From: Pseudomonas ekonensis
GTDB taxonomy: Bacteria; Pseudomonadota; Gammaproteobacteria; Pseudomonadales; Pseudomonadaceae
Direction of reading: 5' to 3'
NCBI RefSeq assembly: GCF_019145435.1
Contig: NZ_JAHSTS010000001.1
Span: forward strand, 1,254,001-1,318,000
Length of the DNA: 64,000 nucleotides
In this document: piece after piece, positions 47,955-56,924 of the stretch
Layout of the letters: each line of letters starts with the position of its first letter
Numbering within the stretch: the first letter of the stretch is position 1
The notes under the pieces: generated by a model
Databases searched by the model: none
What the model was told of the DNA's origin: nothing
Seen by the model: the letters and a program-made list of their open reading frames with translations, nothing else
Program-made: the position numbers and the translations under genes

Positions 47955-48530
47955 TCAATGGCGATGCTCGCGGGTCACCCCGGCATCGTATTGCGCGACG
48001 ATCTGTTTCCAGCCGGCGGCCGACAGTGCGTCGTCGGAAAGCGCGGTCGGCGCCCCGGCGTCGGCCGTGCGGTTGAGCCAGATGTCGGGCGGGGCATGCC
48101 CGTCGGCGTCCGTTCGCATCAGGAACGAACCGGCCACGGCAGGCGCCCTGCTCTGGCCGAAGTAGGCCGAGTCGGCCAGCAGTTGCCATGTGTGACCGCC
48201 ACGGCTGACGGAGCTGGCGTCCCGGGCGAACGGCGCGAAGCCTTCGTCGGCCAGGGCCTGCGGTGTCGGCAGGGCCTGTTGCTCTTCGCGCAGCAGGCGG
48301 ATCTCGTCGAGGGTGACCCGCAGGTCGGCGTAGAGGCCCTGCTCGGCGGCATTGAGGTCGCGGCGGGCGTCCAGCTGATGGCCGGAAACCGGCTCCGGCT
48401 CGTGGGACACGCCGCGCCAGGCCACCACGGAACCGGCGACCGCCAGGATCAGCAGGCACAACAGCAGCACGTTGAGGGTTTCATGGCCGGCGCCGGCCGG
48501 GCGAACGGTTTGGGTGGTGGATGGGGTCAT
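47955..48530 (-). CDS. fpvK: FpvK, single-pass membrane protein
   Basis: This 191-residue protein has one hydrophobic segment at about 17-38 and a periplasmic part with a probable helical stretch (ARRDLNAAEQGLYADLRVTLDEIRLLREEQ) and a His-containing C-terminal tail. It matches the PA2406-type member of the fpvGHJK group, which helps FpvG reduce iron from ferripyoverdine. The start overlaps the fpvJ stop by 4 bases. Its biochemical role is not known. Confidence 0.85.
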   Translation of the reverse strand: MTPSTTQTVRPAGAGHETLNVLLLCLLILAVAGSVVAWRGVSHEPEPVSGHQLDARRDLNAAEQGLYADLRVTLDEIRLLREEQQALPTPQALADEGFAPFARDASSVSRGGHTWQLLADSAYFGQSRAPAVAGSFLMRTDADGHAPPDIWLNRTADAGAPTALSDDALSAAGWKQIVAQYDAGVTREHRH

Positions 48531-48880
48531 GGGCTTTCGATGTCCGCCTGGTCGATTTCGACGACGTGGCCGGGGCCGGCGTCGAACAGCACGTAGAACT
48601 CGGCGCCGGGCTTCTTGAAGGTCAGGGTCGAGTCGGCGCCGAGCTTGCCCGGCAGCAGGATGGTTTCGTCATAGCCGATCACGTCGAGGGTCACCCCCGG
48701 CGCTCCGCTGCCGTCGGAGAAGCCGCCGGTGCATTTGATCTGTTCGGCGTCGATGGCCTTGCACTCGCACATCGGGTTGTGGGCCAGGGCGCCGGCGCTG
48801 AAGACGGCTCCGAGCGCCAGCAGCGCGGCGCTCAGGCACCGGCGCGGGCGCAGGCGGAAAGGACGTGGGGCGCGGCTCAT
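48527..48880 (-). CDS. fpvJ: FpvJ, small periplasmic protein with conserved cysteines
   Basis: This 117-residue protein has a twin-arginine-free signal peptide (about 1-33, ending ALA) and a small beta-rich periplasmic domain. Its N-terminus carries HNPMCECKAID and a third Cys in KCTGGFSDG. It matches the PA2405-type protein of the pyoverdine iron-release complex. It overlaps fpvH and fpvK by 4 bases each. Confidence 0.86.
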   Translation of the reverse strand: MSRAPRPFRLRPRRCLSAALLALGAVFSAGALAHNPMCECKAIDAEQIKCTGGFSDGSGAPGVTLDVIGYDETILLPGKLGADSTLTFKKPGAEFYVLFDAGPGHVVEIDQADIESP

Positions 48881-49419
48881 GGTTTGGCTCCTTGTTTGTT
48901 CAGCCAGGCGATCGTGGCGGGGGAGGCCTGGCTCAGCGGAATCGAGGCCTGGTGCATGCTGCCGTCCCAGCCTTCCATGGTGATCCACAGTTCGGCGTCG
49001 GCGCGGGTCTTGTCCGGCACCGGCAACTGGGTGCCCATGCGGTACGGCGTGCCGAAGAAGATCGAGCCGGCGGCGCGCAGGCTGCGGGGCTTGCCGATGC
49101 GCAGGTAAGTGGCCTTGACCTGATCGACGCAGGCGCTGCACAGGGCGGCGTTGAAGCCTTTGAGGTAGCCGGCCGGGCCGTCGGAGCGCGGGGCCTCGTC
49201 GCGCAGCTCGGCCAGGCGCAGGCTCCAGGGGCCGACCTGGATCTGCCCGATCTCCCGCTCGCCCAGGCCGCTGTCGCCGCGGAACAGCGCGGCGTCGGCG
49301 AAGTACTTGGGCATGAAGCCCAGCGGAATCAGGAGCAGCAGGACATTGATGTGGAAACGCCACTTGTGCCAGAACAGGCTCAGCCGTGAAGGCTGCGGTG
49401 CGGGGGTGGATCGGCTCAC
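48877..49419 (-). CDS. fpvH: FpvH, single-pass membrane protein with a CSAC motif
   Basis: This 180-residue protein has one membrane segment at about 22-42 (FHINVLLLLIPLGFMPKYF) and a periplasmic domain containing CSACVDQVKATYLRIGKP. It matches the PA2404-type partner of FpvG. The start is a GTG whose GTGA overlaps the fpvG stop, the same coupling as the ATGA junctions further down the operon. Two cysteines separated by two residues could bind a metal or shuttle electrons. Confidence 0.86.
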   Translation of the reverse strand: MSRSTPAPQPSRLSLFWHKWRFHINVLLLLIPLGFMPKYFADAALFRGDSGLGEREIGQIQVGPWSLRLAELRDEAPRSDGPAGYLKGFNAALCSACVDQVKATYLRIGKPRSLRAAGSIFFGTPYRMGTQLPVPDKTRADAELWITMEGWDGSMHQASIPLSQASPATIAWLNKQGAKP

Positions 49420-50615
49420 AGGCTGGCCTCCGACGGTTCGCGGCGCGGGGCCGGTTGTGCCTTGACGCGCTGCTGCTTGTGCTCGCGCTTGAGCGCATTG
49501 GCGGTGGCCAGGGCCGTGCGTTTGGTCCAGATCAGCAGCCCGCTCAGCACCATCATGCTCAGCAGCAGGCCGAAGAAGAACCAGATCAGCTTGATCCACA
49601 GCCCGCCGAAGTCGCCGGTGTGCAGCGGGCGCATGGATTCGGTGACGAACTCAAGCGAAGTGCGGTCGGACAGCAGGCGCGTGGCCGCCACGTCGCCGCT
49701 GTAGGGGTTGAGCGTGGCGCTCTGGAACATCAGCGGATACCAGCCGCGCCCGCCGATGTCGAGGTGGGCGTAGGCGTTGCCCGGCAGGCTGACGAAGCTG
49801 GCTTCCAGGCCGGGGATTTTCTCCCGGGCGATTTCCACGGCGCGGTCCAGGCTGATCCGTCGCGGCGGCGTGCCGTCGCCGGACATCGGCACGGCTTCCC
49901 GGGCCATGGCCGGGATGATCGGTTCGCTGGAGATGGAAATCTGGTTGTCCGACAGCAGCGCCTGGATCAGGAACCAGGTGCCGGTGATGGAGATCACCGC
50001 GATGAACCAGATCGACCAGATGCCGCTCAGGCGATGGAAATCGCCCCAGAAGATCCGTGCGCCGTGGTTGAAGCGCAGGGTCGGGCGCAGGAAGCCTTTC
50101 CAGAACCGTTTGTACACCACGAGCCCGGTCACCAGCGAGGCCAGCATCGGCAGGCCGAGGAACGACACCAGGTACCAGCCCCAGCTGAAGCCGTTGGTGA
50201 ACGGCACCAGCCACCAGCCGTGCAGCGCCCGGGTGAAGGCCTTGAAGTTGAAGTCCGGCGCCGTGCCCTGGATGGCGCCGGTGTACGGGTTGACGTACAC
50301 CGTCTGCACGCGCCCGTCGGGGTAGCTGACGTCGACGTCGAGGGCAAAGTGCGATTCGTCCGGACGGTTGATGCTTTGCACCACGGTCTGCGGTTCGGCT
50401 TTCTTGAGGGCGGCGAGGATCTGGTCGTAGCTGAGCCGCGGGGCGTCGTCGGACGGCTGGCTGGCGCGCATCTGCGGGTTGGCCAGCCAGACGATTTCCT
50501 GGCTGACCACCGCCAGGGTGCCGGTGACGCAGACGATCAGGACAAAGAACCAGATCGGCAAGGCCAGCCAGCTATGCACCAGGAACCACAGTTTCGAGCG
50601 GGATTTCTTCGACAT
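49416..50615 (-). CDS. fpvG: FpvG, inner-membrane iron reductase with PepSY-associated domain
   Basis: FpvG reduces Fe(III) in ferripyoverdine in the periplasm so that iron is released and the siderophore recycled. The 399-residue protein has four main membrane segments (about 14-38, 148-168, 196-218 and 345-368) with PepSY-like periplasmic regions and histidines in or near the helices (LVHSWLALPIW, ALHGWWLVPF, DFHRLSGIWS, MRPLHTGDFGG), as expected for haem binding. It is the first gene of the fpvGHJKCDEF operon. Confidence 0.93.
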   Translation of the reverse strand: MSKKSRSKLWFLVHSWLALPIWFFVLIVCVTGTLAVVSQEIVWLANPQMRASQPSDDAPRLSYDQILAALKKAEPQTVVQSINRPDESHFALDVDVSYPDGRVQTVYVNPYTGAIQGTAPDFNFKAFTRALHGWWLVPFTNGFSWGWYLVSFLGLPMLASLVTGLVVYKRFWKGFLRPTLRFNHGARIFWGDFHRLSGIWSIWFIAVISITGTWFLIQALLSDNQISISSEPIIPAMAREAVPMSGDGTPPRRISLDRAVEIAREKIPGLEASFVSLPGNAYAHLDIGGRGWYPLMFQSATLNPYSGDVAATRLLSDRTSLEFVTESMRPLHTGDFGGLWIKLIWFFFGLLLSMMVLSGLLIWTKRTALATANALKREHKQQRVKAQPAPRREPSEASL

Positions 50616-50916
50616 GATTGAACGTCTTGATTCAGTGGGAGGAGCGGCTGCTACGGGCTTCGCAGCAGGGGCGTCCCTGGAGGGCGCGGTCGAGGCGTTT
50701 GCCCGGGCGACCGGCCCGCATCTTTATAAGACGGATGAGCGAGGAAATTCCCGATGGGTGATATGAAAGTAAATGTTTCGCACTTCGCCGCAGCGCTGTC
50801 CGCACTGCGGGAGCGAGCCTGCCCGCGATTGCGTCAAGTCAGTCGGCACCTTCATTGACCGACACACCGCAATCGCGAGCGGGCTCGCTCCTACCGGCAT
50901 TCGGCAAGGAGGTCGT
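50616..50916. other. Intergenic region upstream of fpvG, with a REPIN
   Basis: The fpv promoter should lie in 50616-50800. No canonical TAAAT-N16-CGT box on the minus strand and no clear Fur box was found there. The rest of the gap holds a REPIN. No gene is evident. Confidence 0.5.
50808..50894. repeat. REPIN (REP doublet)
   Basis: GGAGCGAGCCTGCCCGCGAT (from about 50810) and ATCGCGAGCGGGCTCGCTCC (to about 50891) are inverted REP units about 40 bases apart, the usual intergenic form seen in fluorescent pseudomonads. Confidence 0.85.
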
Positions 50917-51375
50917 TCAGCCTTGCTTGAACATCTCCATGGCCCGCTGACGGATCTGCTCTTCGGTCAAGTCTTCCTTGCGCGAGGCCAGGAACCACAG
51001 ATGCCCGTAAGGATCTCGCAAGGTGCCGCTGCGGTCGCCGTAGAACTGATCCTTGACCTCCGATACGGAGGTCGCACCGGCATCGATCGCCCGCCGGAAC
51101 GACTTGTCGACGTCGGTCACATATAGATGCAAGCCGACCGACACGAACTGCTCCGGACTGCTGAACGGCCCTTCTTCGCACGGGGTGCCGAGCATGATCG
51201 CGCTGTCGCCGATGCGCAGTTCGGCATGGCCGATGTTGCCGTCGGGCATGGCCAGGCGCATGACTTCGGTGGCGCCGAAGGCTTTCTTGTAGAAGTCGAT
51301 GGCCTCGGCGGCCTTCTTGATGCCGAGGTACGGGGTAATGCTGTGATACCCCTCAGGAATGGGTTTGACGCTCAT
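50917..51375 (-). CDS. VOC-superfamily protein (PhnB/glyoxalase-like)
   Basis: This 152-residue protein begins YHSITPYLGIKKAAEAIDFY and contains GHAELRIGDSAIMLG and DPYGHLWFLASRKEDLT, the pattern of PhnB-type vicinal oxygen chelate proteins. These bind a metal between paired beta-alpha-beta units, but no substrate can be named. It stands alone, separated from soxR by about 110 bases on the same strand. Confidence 0.86.
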   Translation of the reverse strand: MSVKPIPEGYHSITPYLGIKKAAEAIDFYKKAFGATEVMRLAMPDGNIGHAELRIGDSAIMLGTPCEEGPFSSPEQFVSVGLHLYVTDVDKSFRRAIDAGATSVSEVKDQFYGDRSGTLRDPYGHLWFLASRKEDLTEEQIRQRAMEMFKQG

Positions 51376-51487
51376 GACGTTCTCCCTGTTCTTTCTTGTG
51401 GACGGTCAGTCTTCACCGGATGCCCGGTCGGTCAACTATAGGTCCGCGCCGGCGCCGCAGACCGGGGCGCCGACAAAGGGTCGGCGG

Positions 51488-51955
51488 TCATTCGGCATCG
51501 CTCGCCGACGGCGGGAAGTGCGGCCCCGGCCCCTGTTCCCCGAGCACGTCCCCGTAGTTGCGCAGCGGGCAGGCTTCCATCGACAGGCACCCGCAGCCGA
51601 TGCAGCCGTTGAGGCGGTCGCGCAGCAGCATCAGCTGCCCGATCCGCTCGTCCAGTTCGCGGCGCCATTGCTCCGACAGCCGTTTCCAGTCCGCCGCCGT
51701 CGGTGCCCGGTTGTCCGGCAGGTTCTTCAGGGCTTCGCCGATTTCCGCCAGCGGAATGCCCAGGCGCTGCGCCACCTTGATCAATGCCACGCGCCGCAGC
51801 ACTTCCCTGGGGTAGCGGCGTTGGTTGCCGGCATTGCGCTGGCTCTTGATCAACCCCTTGGACTCGTAAAAGTGCAGGGCCGTGACCGCCACGCCGCTGC
51901 GGGCCGCGACTTCGCCGACGGTCAGTTGCTTGTGCAGGGTGTCTGCGGTGACCAT
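51488..51955 (-). CDS. soxR: Redox-sensing MerR-type activator SoxR
   Basis: SoxR senses redox-active compounds such as phenazines through a [2Fe-2S] cluster. The 155-residue protein has a MerR helix-turn-helix ([26 protein letters not shown] at 11-36), a dimerisation helix and the cluster motif Cys118-x2-Cys121-x-Cys123-x5-Cys129 ([12 protein letters not shown]). Its length and motif are canonical. It is divergent from the monooxygenase gene with a SoxR box between them. Confidence 0.95.
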   Translation of the reverse strand: MVTADTLHKQLTVGEVAARSGVAVTALHFYESKGLIKSQRNAGNQRRYPREVLRRVALIKVAQRLGIPLAEIGEALKNLPDNRAPTAADWKRLSEQWRRELDERIGQLMLLRDRLNGCIGCGCLSMEACPLRNYGDVLGEQGPGPHFPPSASDAE

Positions 51956-51969
51956 TTCCAGTTTGCCTC

Positions 51970-52000
51970 TTGACCTCTACTTAACTGGAGGTTTTAACCT
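51970..52000 (+). promoter_or_regulatory. SoxR box within a long-spacer promoter
   Basis: CCTCTACTTAACTGGAGG (51974-51991) is close to the E. coli SoxR consensus. It sits between TTGACC (51970-51975) and TAACCT (51995-52000), a 19-base spacer typical of MerR-family activated promoters, directed at the gene starting at 52049. Confidence 0.85.
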
Positions 52001-52048
52001 GCACGCCTTCGAATCGCAAGATTCGCCTGACAGACGAGTGGGGACGTT

Positions 52049-52407
52049 ATGCACGCGCCGAAAAACCTCAGCTTCACCCAATTGATCGAATTCGAGATCG
52101 ACCCCGGACAACAGCCCGCGCTGGTCACCGCGTTGGCGTTGCAGACCGAGCGTCTGGCCGAACGCTACGCCGGGTTCGTCAGCGCCAGCGTCCAGGCCAG
52201 CGACGACGGCCGGCGGGTGCTGGGCTTTCTGCAATGGCGCTCGCGGGAGGCGGGCGAGGCGGCGTTTCGCAGTTTCGAAAACGGCGAGCAGGATTTCTGG
52301 CAACTGATCCGCACCCATCGGGCGCGCACCGTGACCTTCGGTTCGTTCCAGGTGTTGAGCAGCATCGCCCGCAGCCATGACGACGGGCTGCACTGCCAAC
52401 TGGTCGG

Positions 52408-52411
<4 letters not shown>
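52049..52411 (+). CDS. Antibiotic biosynthesis monooxygenase (ABM)-domain protein, SoxR target
   Basis: This 120-residue protein has the ferredoxin-like ABM fold (FTQLIEFEIDPGQQPALVTALALQTERLAERYAGFVSASVQAS and LQWRSREAGEAAFRSFEN). Such proteins often act on quinones or other redox-active molecules. A near-consensus SoxR box directly upstream suggests induction by redox-cycling compounds, so a quinone- or phenazine-handling role is a reasonable inference. Its 3' end overlaps the convergent sfnR gene by 4 bases. Confidence 0.82.
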
Positions 52412-53511
<1,100 letters not shown>

Positions 53512-53537
53512 GGGGCTCGCTCCACGGAAGGAAAAAA

Positions 53538-54725
53538 TCAGGAATAGAACGTCGGCACCGGCAGGGCGCGGTTCAGCGCCCAGTCGCCCAGCTCATGGAG
53601 CTTGTAGTCCAGCGGGTCGTGCAGGGTCTGCGTGCGCAGGTTGCGCCAGTGCCGGTCCAGGCGCAGCGACGCGTGGGTGGCGCGGGCGCCGGTGACCTCG
53701 AACAGCCGGCTGCAGATGTCCAGGCCCTGGCGGCTGGCCGCGACCTTGGCCGTGGCGATCGCCGTGGCCAGGTGCCCGCGTTGTTCTGGGCTCAGGTCGG
53801 GCCCCTTGGCCCAGGCGTCGTCGAGCAGGGCGGCGGCCCGCTCCACCAGCAGGCGGATGCCTTCGAGCTCGACCCAGAACTCGCCGTAATGGCCAAGCAC
53901 GTAAGGATCCTCGCGCACATCGCGGGCCGGGGAGCGGTGCCACACGCGGGTTTCGTTCAGGGTGTACTGGCGGGCCTCTTCAAACGCACCTTCGGCGATG
54001 CCGAGGAACATGTGCGTGAAGGTCAACTGCGCGATCAGCGGCCGCAGGCAGGCGAACGGCGTGCTCAGGGGGCCGGGGTCGAGCAGCAGCTCCGATTCTT
54101 CGACCCGAACCCGTTCGAACGTGGCGCTGCCGCTGTCGGTCTGGCGCTGGCCGATGTTGTTCCAGTCGTTGTGCAGGGTGATGCCGCTGCGTGCGCTGGG
54201 GATGGCGGCGATCAGCAGCTTGCCGCCCTGGCTCTCGTCCACCGCCGAGGCGATCAGCATCTGAGAGTCGCTGGCGCCGGAGCAAAAGCTCTTCTTGCCG
54301 GAGAACTCGCGCCAGCCGCCCAGGTCCTTGACCACGGTGCGGGTGTCCAGCGGATTGAGCGCATTGCCCCAGAACCAGTTCTGCCGGGCGGTCTGTTCGA
54401 ACCACGGTTGCCATTGTTCGGGCCGCGAGAACAGGCGCACCGTGGCCAGCATCAAGTGGTGGAAACCGAAGACATGGGCGATCGAACTGTCGACCCTGGC
54501 GAACTCGCGCACGATCTGCAGGGTTTCGCTCCAGGGCGCGCCGAGGCCGCCGTAGCGGGTCGGAATGCTCAGGGCCAGCAGGCCGCTGTTGCGCAGGGCA
54601 TCGCGTTCGGCCTTCGGCGTGCCGCCGCGCTCGTCGCGTTCGACGGCGGTCAGGGCGAACTCGGCGGCCAGCCGTCGGGCGGTCTGCAACGGGGAGGGCA
54701 GTGGGCTTTGCGGTTTGGCGGTCAC
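53538..54725 (-). CDS. sfnC: Acyl-CoA dehydrogenase-like flavin monooxygenase SfnC
   Basis: This 395-residue protein has the acyl-CoA dehydrogenase fold of the DszC/SfnB branch, with SGLLALSIPTRYGGLGAPW near the N-terminus and RLFEVTGARATHASLRLDRHWRNLRT plus LHDPLDYK near the C-terminus. These features are typical of FMNH2-using monooxygenases acting on sulfur or nitrogen compounds. FMNH2 would come from SfnE. The precise substrate is not known. It lies 26 bases upstream of sfnR and 53 downstream of sfnE. Confidence 0.87.
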   Translation of the reverse strand: MTAKPQSPLPSPLQTARRLAAEFALTAVERDERGGTPKAERDALRNSGLLALSIPTRYGGLGAPWSETLQIVREFARVDSSIAHVFGFHHLMLATVRLFSRPEQWQPWFEQTARQNWFWGNALNPLDTRTVVKDLGGWREFSGKKSFCSGASDSQMLIASAVDESQGGKLLIAAIPSARSGITLHNDWNNIGQRQTDSGSATFERVRVEESELLLDPGPLSTPFACLRPLIAQLTFTHMFLGIAEGAFEEARQYTLNETRVWHRSPARDVREDPYVLGHYGEFWVELEGIRLLVERAAALLDDAWAKGPDLSPEQRGHLATAIATAKVAASRQGLDICSRLFEVTGARATHASLRLDRHWRNLRTQTLHDPLDYKLHELGDWALNRALPVPTFYS

Positions 54726-54778
54726 GCGGTGTTCCTCATCAGAGTCCTGGGCGGGCTGGGGTGTCGGCGGGCGGCGCC

Positions 54779-55342
54779 TCAGGCGCTTTTCAGCAACGGC
54801 TTGAAATGCGTGCCGAACAGCGGCGCGGCGCGTTCGGCGGCCAGGCGGATACGGGCCTTGAGCGGTTCGCTGGTGATCTGGTAATCGGTGAAGTCGGCTT
54901 CGCTGGCGTACACGCCGATGGGCAGGGTCACGGCCTGGAAGAAGCTGAACAGCGGCCGCAGTTGGTGGTCGAGCACCAGCGCATGGCGTTCGCTGCCGCC
55001 GGTGGCGGCCAGCAGCACCGGCGTGTCGATCAGCGCATTGAGGTCGATCAGATCGAACAGGTGCTTGAGCAGGCCCGGATAGGCCCCGCGGTACACCGGT
55101 GTGGCCACGACCAGCAGGTCAGCCTGTTCGATGGCCTGCAACTGCGCCTCGACCTCGGCCGGCAATTCCTGGCGCGACAGCGCGGCGCCGAGCGGGCGGG
55201 CAATGTCGCCGAGTTCGATGAGGTGGCTGTCGACGGGCAAGTGCCCGGCCAGTTCGGCCAGCAGGGCCTGGGTCAGCACCAGGGTACGGGACGGACGCCA
55301 GGTTCCGCCGGACAGGGCAACGACTTTCAGTGGGCGCGACAT
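54779..55342 (-). CDS. sfnE: NAD(P)H-dependent FMN reductase SfnE/MsuE
   Basis: This 187-residue flavodoxin-like reductase supplies FMNH2 to sulfonate or sulfone monooxygenases. Motifs include VVALSGGTWRPSRTL (FMN phosphate loop), the stretch LLVVATPVYRGAYPGLLKHLFD and LLAATGGSERHAL. The ATG has AAGGAATACATC upstream. As first gene of the operon it is preceded by a long leader that contains a terminator-like hairpin. MsuE and SfnE are close homologues; the sfnC-sfnR context favours SfnE. Confidence 0.9.
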   Translation of the reverse strand: MSRPLKVVALSGGTWRPSRTLVLTQALLAELAGHLPVDSHLIELGDIARPLGAALSRQELPAEVEAQLQAIEQADLLVVATPVYRGAYPGLLKHLFDLIDLNALIDTPVLLAATGGSERHALVLDHQLRPLFSFFQAVTLPIGVYASEADFTDYQITSEPLKARIRLAAERAAPLFGTHFKPLLKSA

Positions 55343-55732
55343 GATGTATTCCTTTTCAACAGTGGCTCGGCGAGCGGTGAGGGTTCACCGGGGGGCGGAG
55401 CAAGCGCTGTACCAATTCCTCAAAAGCCCGCACTGCGGGGCTTCGGCGGTTCTGCGTGGGCCTCCTTGTGTGGTTTTCGGGGCGGTTTGCTGAACCGCTG
55501 TTGCCTGGCGGACAGTTGCTGGAGCAACAGTGCCGAACGCGGTGGATGTGTTTATAGAGGCTGCCTTTTATTCCGTAAAAGACTGTTAATTGATATTGAT
55601 AGGTCTTTTGTGAATATGAAGTGTTCACCGGCGAAAATCTGATAGCCACTATTGAGCGCGTTGATTTCTGCGCGCGCGTGCCCCGGCGTAGCCTTTGTCC
55701 ATCGACAAACACCTTTCGCCAGGACGCTCCCG
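55343..55732. other. Divergent intergenic region between sfnE and the lipoprotein gene
   Basis: These 390 bases hold both promoters. An A+T-rich core (about 55550-55625) is the likely promoter region. The sfnE side carries the hairpin listed separately. No correctly spaced -24/-12 sigma-54 promoter was found. No gene is evident. Confidence 0.5.
55425..55442 (-). terminator. Terminator-like hairpin in the sfnE leader
   Basis: On the minus strand AGCCCC-GCAGTGC-GGGCT forms a GC hairpin with one bulge, followed directly by TTTTG. It lies about 80 bases before the sfnE start, so it could attenuate sfnECR transcription or end an upstream transcript. Confidence 0.45.
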
Positions 55733-56002
55733 ATGAACCGCTTACTGACTGTTTCCCTGATGCTCGCCGTCTCCGTGCTCGCCGGTTGCGCCAGCCACGT
55801 GTCACCTGAACTGCGCCCCTACACGGCGGAAGAAACCCGCGAACTGGCCCTCGAAGCGCTGAACCGCCGCGGCCTGTCCTTCGACGAGTACCACGCCAAG
55901 AAAGCCGAACTGCTCGGCCAGCCACAGAAGATCGTCGGCTTCGACAGCCATGGCGAAATGAGCGCCGAACGGGCCGTACAGCTGCACGGTCGTCCAAGCT
56001 GA
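55733..56002 (+). CDS. Small lipoprotein, function unknown
   Basis: This 89-residue protein has a lipoprotein signal peptide with lipobox LAGC (Cys19), followed by a charged helical domain (EETRELALEALNRRGLSFDEYHAKKAELLG). The helical stretch resembles SHOCT-like short C-terminal domains, but no function is assigned. The ATG at 55733 is the first residue of the signal peptide; GGACG lies upstream. Confidence 0.78.
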   Translation: MNRLLTVSLMLAVSVLAGCASHVSPELRPYTAEETRELALEALNRRGLSFDEYHAKKAELLGQPQKIVGFDSHGEMSAERAVQLHGRPS

Positions 56003-56103
56003 TCGACAACTGTACTGCTCGAAGTTTCGCCCAACTGTCCATGGGCTGGCGCGGTGCCGTGCGATAGGGTCAACACCTGAATGACCCTCACGGAATGCCT
56101 GCC

Positions 56104-56718
56104 ATGACCCTCTCGCTCGATCTGCTGCTGGGCTTTGCCCTGTTTGCCCTTGTCACCTCGATCACGCCGGGGCCGAACAACACCATGCTGTTGGCGTCGG
56201 GGGTGAATTTCGGCTTCAACCGCACCATCCCTCACATGCTCGGCATCACCTGCGGCTTCTTCGTGCTCGTCGTGGCGGTAGGGTTCGGCCTGGGCGCGGT
56301 GTTTCAGCGCTATCCCTTGCTGTACACGATCCTGCGGTACGTCGGCGCGGCGTACTTGCTGTACCTGGCGTGGAAAATCGCCCGTTCCGGCCCGGTCGGC
56401 GACAGCGGCGACGGCGAAGGCAAACCGATCAGCTACCTGGGGGCGGCGGCGTTCCAGTGGGTCAACCCCAAGGCGTGGATCATGGCCATCGGCGCCATCA
56501 GCACCTACACGCCGATGCAGGGCTACTTCACCAACGTGCTGGTGATCGCCGCCGTGTTCGCCATCATCAACCTGCCGAGCGTCGGCGTGTGGGCGGCCTG
56601 CGGCACCTTGTTGCGCAACGTGCTCAAGGATCGCCGCTGGCTGCGGGCGTTCAATTGGGGCATGGCGGCGCTGCTGGTGATTTCGCTGTACCCGCTGCTG
56701 CTGGAAAGCTTTGCCTGA
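56104..56718 (+). CDS. LysE/RhtB-family amino-acid exporter
   Basis: This 204-residue inner-membrane protein has about six hydrophobic segments and the LysE signature SITPGPNNTMLLASGVNFGF near residues 18-37, later VNPKAWIMAIGAIST. It probably exports an amino acid or derivative. The ATG at 56104 is preferred because a GGA site lies about 10 bases upstream; the ATG at 56095 would abut it. Confidence 0.87.
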   Translation: MTLSLDLLLGFALFALVTSITPGPNNTMLLASGVNFGFNRTIPHMLGITCGFFVLVVAVGFGLGAVFQRYPLLYTILRYVGAAYLLYLAWKIARSGPVGDSGDGEGKPISYLGAAAFQWVNPKAWIMAIGAISTYTPMQGYFTNVLVIAAVFAIINLPSVGVWAACGTLLRNVLKDRRWLRAFNWGMAALLVISLYPLLLESFA

Positions 56719-56924
56719 CGCATCGCTTCAACCGCCGGCCCGATGCCTGTTAAGCTCGGCTTCAGGAGCGTTCCTACGCACTCTTAAATGAAGTTGTTCT
56801 TCTTTAACGGCATCCGATCAGGTAATGATGACGCTCTCTAACCGCGGCGCGGCCCACAAGGCTGCGCCTTGCCGTTTGCAGACACGAGCCTCCTGACCCC
56901 GGAACACGCTCTGCGAGTCTTTCT

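Noticed and set aside
55505..55530. TGGCGG-N4-TTGC as a sigma-54 promoter
   Set aside because: The spacing between GG and GC is one base short and the orientation is toward the lipoprotein, not sfnE.
56785..56810. TAAAT upstream of the cysteine desulfurase as a PvdS box
   Set aside because: At 16-17 bases downstream there is AAC/ACG, not CGT, and the gene is unrelated to iron.
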